Below are positions 8,866 through 17,574 of a stretch of 64,000 nt of DNA, piece after piece. The position numbers and the translations under genes were made by a program. Origin of the DNA: Planctomycetales bacterium (GTDB lineage: Bacteria; Planctomycetota; Planctomycetia; Pirellulales; Lacipirellulaceae); assembly GCA_020427155.1 (NCBI GenBank), contig JAGQOW010000004.1:18875-82874 (forward strand), given 5' to 3'. The notes beneath the pieces are model-generated. The model did not search any database and was not told the DNA's origin. It worked only from the letters and a program-made list of their open reading frames with translations. Every line of letters starts with the position of its first letter. Position 1 is the stretch's first letter.

Positions 8866-9108
8866 GTGAGTAACTCGTCTTCGCAACCTTCACGCAGTTT
8901 GGCAGCGATCGTTGCCTCGCTACTGATTCTCGCATCGCTGACTGCCATGGGGTGTCAATCGGACATTGCAGGGCAGACGCTGCCGAGCCCGACTTACCTC
9001 AGCGACGACGTACAATACTACGCGCCTGGCCCCGAATTTAAGCTTGCTCGCGAAGCTGCTGCCCTCAAAGAGCAAGCAGCCAACCAAATCAGCGAGCCCC
9101 AACGCTAA
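8866..9108 (+). CDS. Small lipoprotein, conserved-looking
   Basis: An 80-residue lipoprotein starting at GTG 8866, with AGGAG at 8853-8857 giving ideal spacing. A short polar N-terminus (SNSSSQPSRS) is followed by a hydrophobic core (AAIVASLLILASL) and a lipobox ending TAMGC, so the mature protein begins at Cys. The mature part is short, with YLSDDVQYYAPGPEFKLARE and an Ala/Glu helical end. I do not know its function. The open frame extends upstream to 8680, but those residues are low-quality and would bury the signal peptide. Confidence 0.65.
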   Translation: MSNSSSQPSRSLAAIVASLLILASLTAMGCQSDIAGQTLPSPTYLSDDVQYYAPGPEFKLAREAAALKEQAANQISEPQR

Positions 9109-9240
9109 AGTGTAATCAGGTCGTTCCTCCTGCCTGCTTTCCAAGCCCTCTAGTCTACCAATTTATTGCCGCTTGTCGCGATCGTCCCCACAGTGGTGAG
9201 AAAGCGACAGGGAAGGGGGGACGGCACCCTAAGTGGCAGG

Positions 9241-9282
9241 CGTCTGAGATGCGTCGCGCGAAAGTGTCGCGCGTCTCAGACG
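9241..9282. repeat. GC-rich bulged hairpin between convergent genes
   Basis: CGTCTGAGA at 9241-9249 pairs with TCTCAGACG at 9274-9282, and CGCGCGA at 9255-9261 pairs with TCGCGCG at 9267-9273, with a five-base bulge (9250-9254) and a five-base loop. It lies between the 3' ends of the lipoprotein and acyltransferase genes. It may be a bidirectional terminator without a T-run or a REP-like repeat unit. Confidence 0.65.
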
Positions 9283-9304
9283 TCGTTGCCCGAGGGCTCG
9301 GCGA

Positions 9305-10441
9305 TCAAGCTCCTTTCGGCGCTGACACTGGATCGTTCGACCGAAGCCGTTGCTTCATCCAACGCGAAAACCGCACACCTTGCGATCGCCACGACCTCCA
9401 AGGATAGCAGGCGTAGCGATAACTTGTTTCGACTTCGGTGCGGAAACGGCGTTTGAAGGCAAAGTCTCCAATTCCCAAGTCGAGGGTCTGGTCATTGCGT
9501 TCAAAACTGTCCTCAATCAAGCGATTCATGAGAATCTTGCCGACTCCCTGTTGAGAGAACGCAGGATCGTAACCCATCCGTAGACCGAAGACGCGGCCGT
9601 GACGGTGATAGTTGTACTGGTAGGCGGCAGGTCTGCCATCGATTTTCAGTACCGCCATGTCAAGCATGCCTATTCTTGCAGCAGTGGCGTGGCAGTCGTG
9701 CAAGAAGCCTCGAACGTGTGGATGACAAAGCGTGTTGCCCGTGGTGGACTTGCTTTGCCAGCTCTGCTGGGAGATCTGCATGCAGTCGTCGAAAAGATCC
9801 CATCGTGGCTGCCCGTCGCCCCAACCTTTGCCGGCAGGACGGTGCCGATGGAAAGTCACTTTGCCCGCCCGTTCCAGAACTCGTGTCTGACGGCGTATCT
9901 CATGACGCCATTTCTTGTTCAAGCTTGCTAGGTACGATTCGTAATCGGTTCCGGCAAATCGGATGACCGAATTGCTTTGATAGGCAATCTTCCGCGGCTG
10001 CCATCCGACGGCTCGGATGGCGCGCCCCGTAGCATTTCGATCGTGAGGCCCAGCCGCACTCCAGCGCAGGTCGATCATGTCCCAATCACGAGAAGTTTGG
10101 CTGAGGTGCTTCAGTGCCATGAACATGCACGCAGATTGATCGGGACCAATCGGACCGTACCACATTCCCCAATCGCTCAGTGGATAAGTTAGTACACGGA
10201 CATCGCCCACATGATACCGCTCGCGATTGATACACAGTGGTACAATGCCAAAAGGGGTGCCGTCCGATCGAACAACGAGCACGCGCAATTGTTTGTCGTG
10301 GCCAAAGTGTTTCCAATACAATTGCAGCCAGTCGTAGGTGTGAAAAAATGACGCCCGCGGCGTTTTCGGCAGCAGCGAGTTCCAAACCAGCTGGTATTGC
10401 TCCAGTTCGTCAGGATCGTTGATTTCTACTACATCGGCCAT
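9305..10441 (-). CDS. GNAT-type acyltransferase, BioF2/FemAB-like
   Basis: A 378-residue soluble protein of the BioF2-like acetyltransferase group (PF13480), a double-GNAT fold seen in proteins that modify polysaccharides or cell-surface polymers. The N-terminal domain begins with LEQYQLVWNSLL and the typical FFHTYDWLQLYWKHFG, followed by RVLVVRSDG. The second domain carries SLNKKWRHEIRRQTR, the AAYQYNYHRHGRVFGLRMGYDP strand pair and the acyl-CoA-site region QGVGKILMNRLIEDSF. The ATG at 10441 has AGGTG eight bases upstream, and the family usually begins just there. The open frame runs up to 10717, but the extra 92 residues contain no domain. It diverges from the CinA/NMNAT-like fusion. The acceptor is unknown. 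Confidence 0.75.
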   Translation of the reverse strand: MADVVEINDPDELEQYQLVWNSLLPKTPRASFFHTYDWLQLYWKHFGHDKQLRVLVVRSDGTPFGIVPLCINRERYHVGDVRVLTYPLSDWGMWYGPIGPDQSACMFMALKHLSQTSRDWDMIDLRWSAAGPHDRNATGRAIRAVGWQPRKIAYQSNSVIRFAGTDYESYLASLNKKWRHEIRRQTRVLERAGKVTFHRHRPAGKGWGDGQPRWDLFDDCMQISQQSWQSKSTTGNTLCHPHVRGFLHDCHATAARIGMLDMAVLKIDGRPAAYQYNYHRHGRVFGLRMGYDPAFSQQGVGKILMNRLIEDSFERNDQTLDLGIGDFAFKRRFRTEVETSYRYACYPWRSWRSQGVRFSRWMKQRLRSNDPVSAPKGA

Positions 10442-10733
10442 CCACAGCACCTGAAGAGTTCGCGTATCGATCGTCCGCAGCCTCACACCGCAAGGGCTGT
10501 GCCGATCGTTGCCGACGAGTCGAAACATGCTACGATGCACTTGAAAACGAGCATTCGGGCGAGCATGCTGCTCTTTCGCAGCGAGGAGAATGTTGCGGCA
10601 AGGCATCATGTTGCGTCCGAGCCACACTGCGGTATTCAACGGAGCCCAGAGTTGGCCAGCCGCCGCGCTGCCAACGATGCCTCGGACGATGGGGCCTCGG
10701 ACGAAAAGTTCGGACAATTAGGAAAGAATCAAC

Positions 10734-11906
10734 GTGGGCGAAACGCCTTGGACATCACTGATTGGGCAGCTTCACGCTAGTGATTATCAAATGGTTCTGG
10801 CCGTGACAGGCGGAGGAAGTAAAGCAATCAGCCAATTGCTGGACCAGGCCGGCGCTTCGCGAACGCTACTCGAGGCCGTAATTCCCTACTCGCACTCTTC
10901 GCTCGCCGAGTGGCTAGGCGGACCGCCGGAGAAGTCTTGCAGCGAGGCAACGGCTCGTGCGATGAGCATGTCGGCTTGGCTGCGCGCTCGGCATTTGGCC
11001 GCCGACACCGACCCTCGACGCTTGATAGGTGTTGGGGCAACCGCAAGTCTCGCTTCCGACCTGCCCAAACGCGGCGCCCATCGAGTCCATGTTGCGGTGC
11101 AGACAACTGCGCAAACTGCTACTTGCTCACTGCAGCTTAGCAAAGGGTGCCGCGACCGCAAAAAAGAACAGTGGCTAGCCGCCAAATGGATCTTGCTTGC
11201 CATCGGACGAGCCTGCCAAATCGACGACTCGATCGCTGGCGAGTCCTTCGACGCTCAACTATTCGAGGAGGATGAGCTTCAATTCCATGTGCAGCCAGCG
11301 GCGCCGGAATGGGCTGACCTGTTGATCGGCAACCTCCGTTGCTTCGCGGCGTCAGGACGACTTTCCCAAGACGCGCCACGAATCGTTTTCCCCGGAGCGT
11401 TCAACCCTCCTCATGCAGGACATCGGCGAATGGCCGAGATCGCCGCTGCCAAGATCGGCCAACCTGTGACTTTTGAGCTTTCGATCACCAACGTCGACAA
11501 GCTTCCGCTCGACTACATTTCAATGCACCAGCGCATCGAAGGCTTCCAGGGCTGGGATAATCAAGCCGAGCTGATACTGACCGACGCTCCCACGTTTCAA
11601 GCGAAGTCGATCCTGTTTCCCGGATGTACGTTTGTCGTGGGGGCCGACACGATCGTGCGAATTGCCGACCCCACGTACTACGCTGGCAATGTTGCAGCCC
11701 GTGACGCTGCGATACGAACGATCGCTGATCTGAAATGTCGATTCTTGGTGTTTGGCCGCCATCAGCAAGACAAGTTTCTCACCCTGTCCGAGATGCAGTT
11801 ACCGGGCTCGCTGCAAGCCCTCTGCGAGCAAGTCTCACAGAGCGAGTTCTGCAGTGAAATCTCCTCGACAAGCCTTCGGCAAAGACGAGGCAGGCACGAA
11901 AACTGA
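10734..11906 (+). CDS. CinA-like plus NMN-adenylyltransferase-like fusion protein
   Basis: A 390-residue cytosolic protein with two domains. The start is GTG 10734, with AGGAAAG eight bases upstream. Residues 18-165 resemble the CinA/PncC C-terminal (NMN deamidase) fold: VTGGGSKAISQLLDQAGASRTLLEAVIPYS, a region with SEATARAMS, and LIGVGATASL. Residues 215-385 are a nucleotidyltransferase alpha/beta-phosphodiesterase fold with the HIGH-type motif PGAFNPPHAGH at 220-230, FELSITNVDK, and a C-terminal ISSTSLR like the ISSTxIR motif of NadD. The combination suggests a role in pyridine nucleotide salvage: deamidation of NMN plus adenylyl transfer. The CinA-like domain lacks a clear family Ser/Lys arrangement, so activity there is uncertain. 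A function limited to nucleotide-analogue adenylyl transfer is also possible. Confidence 0.7.
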   Translation: MGETPWTSLIGQLHASDYQMVLAVTGGGSKAISQLLDQAGASRTLLEAVIPYSHSSLAEWLGGPPEKSCSEATARAMSMSAWLRARHLAADTDPRRLIGVGATASLASDLPKRGAHRVHVAVQTTAQTATCSLQLSKGCRDRKKEQWLAAKWILLAIGRACQIDDSIAGESFDAQLFEEDELQFHVQPAAPEWADLLIGNLRCFAASGRLSQDAPRIVFPGAFNPPHAGHRRMAEIAAAKIGQPVTFELSITNVDKLPLDYISMHQRIEGFQGWDNQAELILTDAPTFQAKSILFPGCTFVVGADTIVRIADPTYYAGNVAARDAAIRTIADLKCRFLVFGRHQQDKFLTLSEMQLPGSLQALCEQVSQSEFCSEISSTSLRQRRGRHEN

Positions 11907-11963
11907 GAAAACTTCTTCAATTACCTCTAGACGCAGAGACCGATTGGCACAGCGATTTCCACG

Positions 11964-12980
11964 TTAGCGATTCTCGGCCAGTCGCGGCGGGGCAATCATC
12001 AGATCTTCGATGACTCGGGCCAGCACTCGGGGATTTCCTTTGATGTGGACGTACTGATGCGACTTGCGGTTATCGGCTATCCATTGCGTGTGGCCGTCCG
12101 AATCGACGACGACTCGACCGCGTCCGGAAATCCCAAAAAGTTCTTGTTGCGGACCTCGAATCGCCAGCAGCACCGCAGTTTGATCGTAAGCAGGCTTTCC
12201 CTGGTCGATAGAAAATCCATCGTGATAGGGCCGAAGTTCGAAGGCACGTCGCACAGGATTGCCTGCAGGAGCGCTCTTGAGATCGCCGCCGCACAGGAGA
12301 ACATAACCCACCTCGAAGCCTGTCCAAGTGATGACGGTAGGCCACTGATTGACTACCGTGACAGCTGCTGCCGGGTCTAGCATGATGTTGGTTTCGGGGA
12401 CCCGTGTGCGGGGAAATCCTCCTCCCATAATTACGGCCGATTGTACTTTGGCTTCTACAAGTTCCATTCCAGACAACGGACTGATGGAGTCGGGCGGCGA
12501 TCGCAACAGATCTTCCAGATTGCTCAAAGCCCCAACGCTGCAAACGACAACGCTATGATCAGGCTGGGCTGCCAAAGACTGTCGATAGATCTGAAGCGCA
12601 TCTGGCATTTGGTCGTCAGGCTTTGCCGTGTGGGGGAAATCGTCGCGCAGTGCAGGCGTAAAGCTGCTGGAGCGTTTTGCGACAATCTTGGCGCCATCTT
12701 TGTCGGTGCCGATCGGAATATCAGGACGCCCATACCAGTGGTTGATCGCCGAAACGGCCGCCGCCGAAGCCCCGGCCAGGCCCTTGCGGTTGGTAACGAC
12801 CGCGAGAATCTCGGCTTCTCCCAAGTCGGCCAGAGCGTGTAGCACAGCCAGTGCGCCGACGTCGTCACAGTCGCTCGCCATGTCGGTATCGAAAATGATC
12901 TTTACCGGCGGCTCAGCTTCGGCCTGCGCGGCTAGCATCAAGTAGCAAACGATCATCCAAGGTGTTACTCGTTGTGTCAC
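11964..12980 (-). CDS. Exported inosine/uridine-type nucleoside hydrolase
   Basis: A 338-residue protein of the IUNH nucleoside hydrolase family, which splits the N-glycosidic bond of ribonucleosides using a calcium-bound water. A signal peptide (residues 1-22, ending AEA) implies an extracytoplasmic location. The N-terminal Asp cluster is DTDMASDCDD at 31-40, a variant of DTDPGxDDA, and NIMLDPAAAV matches the family's N-x-x-x-DP-AA segment. The C-terminal PAYDQTAVL has the Asp that completes the calcium site. Start GTG 12980 has GAGG nine bases upstream. The gene is convergent with the CinA/NMNAT-like fusion and follows the glycosyltransferase gene by 46 bp on the same strand. It likely scavenges nucleosides outside the cytoplasm. 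Confidence 0.85.
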   Translation of the reverse strand: MTQRVTPWMIVCYLMLAAQAEAEPPVKIIFDTDMASDCDDVGALAVLHALADLGEAEILAVVTNRKGLAGASAAAVSAINHWYGRPDIPIGTDKDGAKIVAKRSSSFTPALRDDFPHTAKPDDQMPDALQIYRQSLAAQPDHSVVVCSVGALSNLEDLLRSPPDSISPLSGMELVEAKVQSAVIMGGGFPRTRVPETNIMLDPAAAVTVVNQWPTVITWTGFEVGYVLLCGGDLKSAPAGNPVRRAFELRPYHDGFSIDQGKPAYDQTAVLLAIRGPQQELFGISGRGRVVVDSDGHTQWIADNRKSHQYVHIKGNPRVLARVIEDLMIAPPRLAENR

Positions 12981-13026
12981 GTCGTACTTCCTCTCTCCGT
13001 TAAGACTAATAGAAACATTGAACTGG

Positions 13027-14112
13027 CTAATTCTCCCAGTTTTCTATCGTGGCTCGCAAGTTCTCGATCGAGGTTTGCTGTATCGAAAGGCAGCGCGCCG
13101 CAGCGGCTTGCTCAAGCGTGGCAATCTGCTCGGACGAGCAGCGAATCGCTGCCCGCATTCCCTCGCTAAGCTTGCCGCCTTCATGCTCGATGCAGGCTCC
13201 CTCGATCCGGTAGGCTCGTGCCAGCTCCCGCTCGACGACGCTTGCCTTAGCCAATCCAAGAGCCACAAAAATGGCACTTGTGATCACATCGTGGTAATGC
13301 CTTTCGCTCACTTGCTCTTCAAAACGGTCGATGAGCGGAAGCACAAAATCGACGGCCTGCAGTTCTTTGAAATACTGCTCATGCGAGCTGTTCTCTACAA
13401 ACTCGAAGTAGTCTCGCACGCCCCGTTCCTGGATTGCTTGCTGAAACCTCGCGCTGTCTGCCGTCGCGTGTCGCCCCAGGATCTTCACTCGGAAGTTCGT
13501 GTCTCCTGACTCAACTAGCTCGGCAACAGCGCGCACTAGCGCAAGGTAGTTTCTCCCAGTAAACCGCAAGGTTCCTGAGACACAGAACACTCGCGGCTGC
13601 CCCTCCTCTCTTTCAATCGGCGTGGAAAACTCGGCATAGGTCAGTGGAGAAACCCAGGGCAGCTGATACTTCGCTCCGATTGCTTCGCTAAGCACCATGG
13701 CCTGATGCCCCTGCTTCAAAAAACTCTTCAGTCGCCGTTTGCGGAGGCCGCTCTCGGGAATATGCAAAACCGTAAGGACACGTCGGCAAAGCTGCGAAAT
13801 GGCACTCGTCAGCGCCAGCTCGACTCGAAAAGTGTTCAAGTAAACCAGATCGTAGTTACGCAAGAACTGCAATGATCGATAGCCACGAAACCACCGATCG
13901 GCGAAGTAGGCGAAATCTCCTTTGCCGTACTCCGGAGGAAGGAACTCATGCACTTCGTACTCAAGATCGGGCAATAGCTGCGACACTTCCTTGAAGTTGG
14001 GCGTCGTACTATGGACCTCCACTTGATAGCCCAGCGACTGAAAATAGTAAATCATCGAGGGAATAACGTGATCGTGCCCAGAAATCATTTCTACGATAGC
14101 ACACGATTTCAT
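13027..14112 (-). CDS. Putative GT-B type glycosyltransferase
   Basis: A 361-residue soluble protein with the general build of a GT4-like (GT-B fold) glycosyltransferase, but without a family signature I can name. The N-terminal half has a Rossmann-type start (CAIVEMISGHDHVIPSMIYYF) and DLVYLNTFRVELALTSAI. The C-terminal half has RVFCVSGTLRFTGRNYLALVRAV, FRVKILGR and YFKELQAVDFVLPLID, which resemble the nucleotide-sugar half. The usual E-x7-E motif is not clear (possibly the EEQVSERHYHDVITSAIFVALGL region). ATG 14112 opens the protein just before the first strand, and its ribosome site is weak. It lies 46 bp upstream of the nucleoside hydrolase and diverges from the DUF5690 transporter. The function is likely surface-glycan synthesis. 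Confidence 0.55.
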   Translation of the reverse strand: MKSCAIVEMISGHDHVIPSMIYYFQSLGYQVEVHSTTPNFKEVSQLLPDLEYEVHEFLPPEYGKGDFAYFADRWFRGYRSLQFLRNYDLVYLNTFRVELALTSAISQLCRRVLTVLHIPESGLRKRRLKSFLKQGHQAMVLSEAIGAKYQLPWVSPLTYAEFSTPIEREEGQPRVFCVSGTLRFTGRNYLALVRAVAELVESGDTNFRVKILGRHATADSARFQQAIQERGVRDYFEFVENSSHEQYFKELQAVDFVLPLIDRFEEQVSERHYHDVITSAIFVALGLAKASVVERELARAYRIEGACIEHEGGKLSEGMRAAIRCSSEQIATLEQAAAARCLSIQQTSIENLRATIENWEN

Positions 14113-14475
14113 CGCGATGTTTCTTTCTTGTCACTCAGGAGTCGTTGCTGTGCCGCCCAATTGCCAGTCGTTCGACCCGCAGCTTAATCGGTACGCGCTC
14201 GATCGTGGTAGACCGGAAACGGACAATTGCAGCGATCAGTCCCAGTTGCTCTCCAGCAAGGGCAACTATGGTTTAGCGGCAGTAGCCGAATTATTCTGCT
14301 TTGTTCGACCTGCTGCTCAAATGGCCCACGGTTTGGATGCAGGACTACGAGTCGCAATCTACCTCTGCGCATCCCGGGTACCGCATTGGACAGCGGTTGC
14401 TTACACTTGTCTGCACCTTGCCGCAGCTCGAAGGCCGCGTTGCAAGGCGGCCTCTTTCCAAGAAAGCGAATTATC
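14113..14475. other. Divergent intergenic region
   Basis: It holds the upstream regions of the glycosyltransferase (minus) and the DUF5690 transporter (plus). Open frames here have no ribosome site and no domain. No repeat, operator or RNA gene is recognisable. Confidence 0.4.
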
Positions 14476-15843
14476 GTGGACTCTAAGCAATCTCTCGTTA
14501 CCGGCTTCCTCGAGCGTGCTCCACGCCCTGTGCTCAACAGCTACGCGGTGTTGTTTTCATTTTCGACTTATTTTTGCATGTACGCCTTCCGCAAGCCTTT
14601 TGTGGCGGGAACCTATGAAGGATTTACTTTTCTGGACACGCAAATCGAGCTTAAAACTGCGCTGGTGATCAGCCAGATTGCCGGCTACGGTCTGGCGAAG
14701 TTCCTGGGAATCAAGTTCTGCTCGGAAATGACCCGGCAACGTCGGGCTGCCGTCCTTTGCCTGTTGATCGTCGCCGCCGAGCTTAGCCTCATGTTGTTCG
14801 CTGTGGTTCCCCAGTCGCTGAAACTGGCGGCGATCTTTCTCAACGGCCTGCCGCTGGGCATGGTCTGGGGGTTGGTGGTTTGGTATCTGGAAGGACGCCG
14901 CACCTCGGAATTGCTGCTAGCCGGTTTGAGTTGCTCGTTCATTGTTTCCAGCGGAGTTGTGAAAGACGTCGGGCGCTCGCTGCTGGCCGGCGATTCGTTT
15001 CGCCTCTATTTCTTGGTGATTCCTAACCCCTTTGCGCAGGTCCCCGAATTCTGGATGCCGTGCGTGACAGGGCTACTGTTTCTCCTGCCCTTCTTACTGT
15101 CGGTATGGATGCTCGACAAATTGCCTGAACCGACCCTGGAAGATCGAGAGGAACGCTCGGCACGCGATCCGATGGGAGCTGCACAACGCACCGACTTCCT
15201 GAGGCGGTTCTTGCCAGGCATGCTGCTGCTGTTGGTTACCTATTTTTTTGTCACCGCGTTTCGAGACTTTCGCGACAACTATATGGTGGAAGTCTTCGAT
15301 CAACTCGACTATCCCTACGAATTGAACAAAGACATCATCACTCGTTCAGAAATGCAGGTCGCCTTTGGGGTGATCCTCTCGTTGGGATTGCTCTACCGCT
15401 TTCGGGACAACCGCCATGGGCTGATCGGCGTTTTTTCGGTGATGATCATTGGTCTCGCCATGCTGGGCGGCAGTACGCTGTTGCTTCAGCAGGGCGTCCT
15501 GAGTGGTTTCTGGTGGATGACGCTGGTCGGCTTGGGCTCCTATCTGGCCTATGTCCCCTTTAGTTCGGTGCTCTTCGATCGGTTGCTTGCTACGACGCGC
15601 ACGGTAGGGACCGCCGTGTTTGCTATCTACGTTGCCGACACCATCGGGTACGTGGGTAGCATCGCGGTGCAGGTGTTTCGCGACGTGGTGACCAGCGATA
15701 CCTCGCGGCTAGACTTTATGTGCCAGTTCAGTTACTTCATGTCGGTATTTGGCACGGTGGCGATGGTCTTGGCCTGTATCTACTTTGTCGGCAAAACCAA
15801 GGCTGCCCCTCCCGCAGAGCCTTGCGCTGCCGACGGCAGCTGA
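14476..15843 (+). CDS. DUF5690 family MFS-like transporter
   Basis: A 455-residue membrane protein with about twelve hydrophobic helices, related to the major facilitator superfamily (DUF5690). Characteristic pieces are the first-helix YFCMYAFRKPFVAGTYEG, GYGLAKFLGIKFCSEM, the loop FVTAFRDFRDNYMVE, and a charged central loop (PEPTLEDREERSARDP) between helices 6 and 7. The start GTG 14476 puts a short polar N-terminus before helix 1. The open frame continues upstream to 14227 but encodes only polar, low-complexity sequence. The family is described in Bacteroidetes and Planctomycetes, and its substrate is unknown; distant similarity to organophosphate:Pi antiporters is my impression only. It is a single-gene unit. 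Confidence 0.8.
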   Translation: MDSKQSLVTGFLERAPRPVLNSYAVLFSFSTYFCMYAFRKPFVAGTYEGFTFLDTQIELKTALVISQIAGYGLAKFLGIKFCSEMTRQRRAAVLCLLIVAAELSLMLFAVVPQSLKLAAIFLNGLPLGMVWGLVVWYLEGRRTSELLLAGLSCSFIVSSGVVKDVGRSLLAGDSFRLYFLVIPNPFAQVPEFWMPCVTGLLFLLPFLLSVWMLDKLPEPTLEDREERSARDPMGAAQRTDFLRRFLPGMLLLLVTYFFVTAFRDFRDNYMVEVFDQLDYPYELNKDIITRSEMQVAFGVILSLGLLYRFRDNRHGLIGVFSVMIIGLAMLGGSTLLLQQGVLSGFWWMTLVGLGSYLAYVPFSSVLFDRLLATTRTVGTAVFAIYVADTIGYVGSIAVQVFRDVVTSDTSRLDFMCQFSYFMSVFGTVAMVLACIYFVGKTKAAPPAEPCAADGS

Positions 15844-15900
15844 TCTTCCCGCCCACTCTTGCTCCCGCGCGTTGGGCGACGATCCCACAATGGTCCTACA

Positions 15901-15938
15901 AAAAAACCGCCATGCTGAGGGGAGCATGGCGGCTTTGG
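15901..15938 (-). terminator. Rho-independent terminator for the 16001-16738 gene
   Basis: CCGCCATGCT at 15907-15916 pairs perfectly with AGCATGGCGG at 15923-15932 across a six-base loop. Read on the minus strand, the stem is followed by at least six T residues (15906-15901 complement). It lies about 65 bp past the stop of the minus-strand PEP-CTERM gene. The plus-strand side has only CTTT, so it is weaker for the transporter gene. Confidence 0.85.
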
Positions 15939-16000
15939 GAGGGAGACTAGACTAAAAACTTGACTCGCCAATTGCCATTGCAATCAGCCCGTCTCTGCAT

Positions 16001-16738
16001 CTAGCTGCGGCGACGTCGCGACCCGGCAAGCAAGGCCACGCCACCCATACCGATCAATGCGATCGAAGTGGGCTCGGGAATCTGTTTTTCCCACATCACG
16101 CCAGCCAACCGCTGCGAAACGAAACTATTCGCATTGGCATCTTGCGTCATCGTGTAAGTAACGCCGGCAGTCATTTGCACTGAACCGAGCAGGAACCACG
16201 CATTGTTGGCTCCGCCAACAAAGGCCGCGCCTGGGTCTAGGTCCGCGCCGGTACCGCCGTCGTTCAAATTAACGGCGTTCAAGACGACCGGTGCACCGTC
16301 ACCTGTGATCGTAAAGTTCGAACCGGCCACGTTCACATTCGCCGAAGAAGGAACCGTAACGTACACATTGTACAAGCCTGAGCCGCCGCCGACGGCGCCG
16401 CTGGCCAGTTCGGTTCCAAAACCCGTGACAGAACCAAGCAGCGACCCTGCTGCGGGAAAGAAATTGTCGGCGTCCGTACCCGGGGTGTAAGACATGATGT
16501 AGGTGTCACCAAAGTTGAGGCCGTTGCCGCCAAAGATACTTTGGTGAGGTGGCAAACCGACTGCATAACTCAGAGCGCTAGAACTGGCTGAGGTCGTATC
16601 GCCGCCGAAGCTGAAATTCGGATGGAGCACCTGAGTTGCGCTCGTATCAAGATCAACCGCCGCGACAAAAGCCGCCTGCGACTGCGTCGCGCAGAGCAAC
16701 ATCGCGCTCAACGCAACAAGTAAAAGCTTTATTCTCAT
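16001..16738 (-). CDS. PEP-CTERM exported protein
   Basis: A 245-residue surface or matrix protein. ATG 16738 is preceded by GGAGGG, and a signal peptide follows at once (KLLLVALSAMLLCATQSQA). The mature part is rich in Gly, Ser, Thr and Asn, with predicted beta structure and no catalytic motif that I recognise. The C-terminus is a standard exosortase signal: IPEPTS, a hydrophobic helix (IALIGMGGVALLAG), then SRRRRS. The longer frame up to 16894 would place 52 irrelevant residues before the signal peptide. It has its own terminator downstream at 15901-15938. Confidence 0.85.
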   Translation of the reverse strand: MRIKLLLVALSAMLLCATQSQAAFVAAVDLDTSATQVLHPNFSFGGDTTSASSSALSYAVGLPPHQSIFGGNGLNFGDTYIMSYTPGTDADNFFPAAGSLLGSVTGFGTELASGAVGGGSGLYNVYVTVPSSANVNVAGSNFTITGDGAPVVLNAVNLNDGGTGADLDPGAAFVGGANNAWFLLGSVQMTAGVTYTMTQDANANSFVSQRLAGVMWEKQIPEPTSIALIGMGGVALLAGSRRRRS

Positions 16739-17000
16739 TAGACCGGGACCCTCCAAAAGAGACACTAGAATTTCTGACCACGTCGCGAAAAGCTCTTTCC
16801 CCCCGCGACCCCAATAGGAACAAATCGCTAAAATCTCTTCAATCTGCTTTCCTACACTGTCTATCCTAATAGCATTCTGCCAAAGAATCAGCAATTTGAG
16901 CGCAAATTATTGTCTTTTCTGCGCAAGCGAGCTTCCTCGGCCATCTTCCTGACCTCGTCGAAAAACTTGGGCTGGCAAGCCCGCTAAGTCATTCCAGAAA

Positions 17001-17038
17001 ACGCCTTCAAGAGCAGCAAAACTGCTTGAGCAAGGCGT
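17001..17038 (-). terminator. Probable terminator of the DUF1559-lipoprotein operon
   Basis: ACGCCTT at 17001-17007 pairs with AAGGCGT at 17032-17038, and AGCAG at 17012-17016 pairs with CTGCT at 17022-17026, with a small internal loop. On the minus strand the stem is followed by TTTTCT. It lies 70 bp after the lipoprotein stop. Confidence 0.6.
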
Positions 17039-17107
17039 CAGGAGCCCCAGCAGCGAAGCTAAAGGCAAATGCAGCATCGAGGAATGCCGGAGTTTCCAAC
17101 CAGTGGG

Positions 17108-17569
17108 TCATTCCAACTCGATGTTGTACTCAACCGTCCCACCCTGAGGACCAACCGTGACGCTCAGCCCCGAAGTCTGAGCTCTCGTATACCGATCCGG
17201 CAAGGCGTTTGGATCAGGCGGCGGAGGCGTCTCGGCGTCGAGAACGCCAGCCGCTCCTTGCGGGGGCAGGCTGACGCTCACCTGATACTGCCCAGGCGGC
17301 AACTCGACCTCATAGGCGCCATCCTCGCCAATCACGCTGCCCACCGGTCGGCCCTCGCTGCCGAAAAATCGCAACGAGCCACGATCCAACACTTCTCCAC
17401 GAAAACTAACCTTGCCCCTGACCGCCGATTGGCTATCTGACGCACCGCAGCCGGCCAATACAAACAGACACCAGCACGCCATGCTACTGCAAAGCAGCCA
17501 GGACTGACCGGCTGCTGGTCTGCGTTGGGAGCTAATTCGCAGGGAGCTTCGTGGCATCATCGGCAGCAT
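17108..17569 (-). CDS. Small lipoprotein with carboxypeptidase-regulatory-like fold
   Basis: A 153-residue lipoprotein that follows the DUF1559 gene by five bases, so it is almost certainly translated with it. After a basic N-terminus there is a hydrophobic core and the lipobox VLAGCG. The mature domain looks like a small beta-sandwich of the carboxypeptidase regulatory or transthyretin-like type: VRGKVSFRGEVLDRGSLRFF, DGAYEVELPPGQYQVSVSLPP, and a proline-rich linker. Such lipoproteins are habitual partners of DUF1559 proteins in planctomycetes, but the purpose of the pairing is not known. Two or three Met codons lie close together at the start, and the first is used here. Confidence 0.75.
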   Translation of the reverse strand: MLPMMPRSSLRISSQRRPAAGQSWLLCSSMACWCLFVLAGCGASDSQSAVRGKVSFRGEVLDRGSLRFFGSEGRPVGSVIGEDGAYEVELPPGQYQVSVSLPPQGAAGVLDAETPPPPDPNALPDRYTRAQTSGLSVTVGPQGGTVEYNIELE

Positions 17570-17574
17570 CAGTG

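Noticed and set aside
10442..10717. N-terminal extension of the acyltransferase gene
   Set aside because: It has no domain, and ATG 10441 with AGGTG upstream matches the normal family start.
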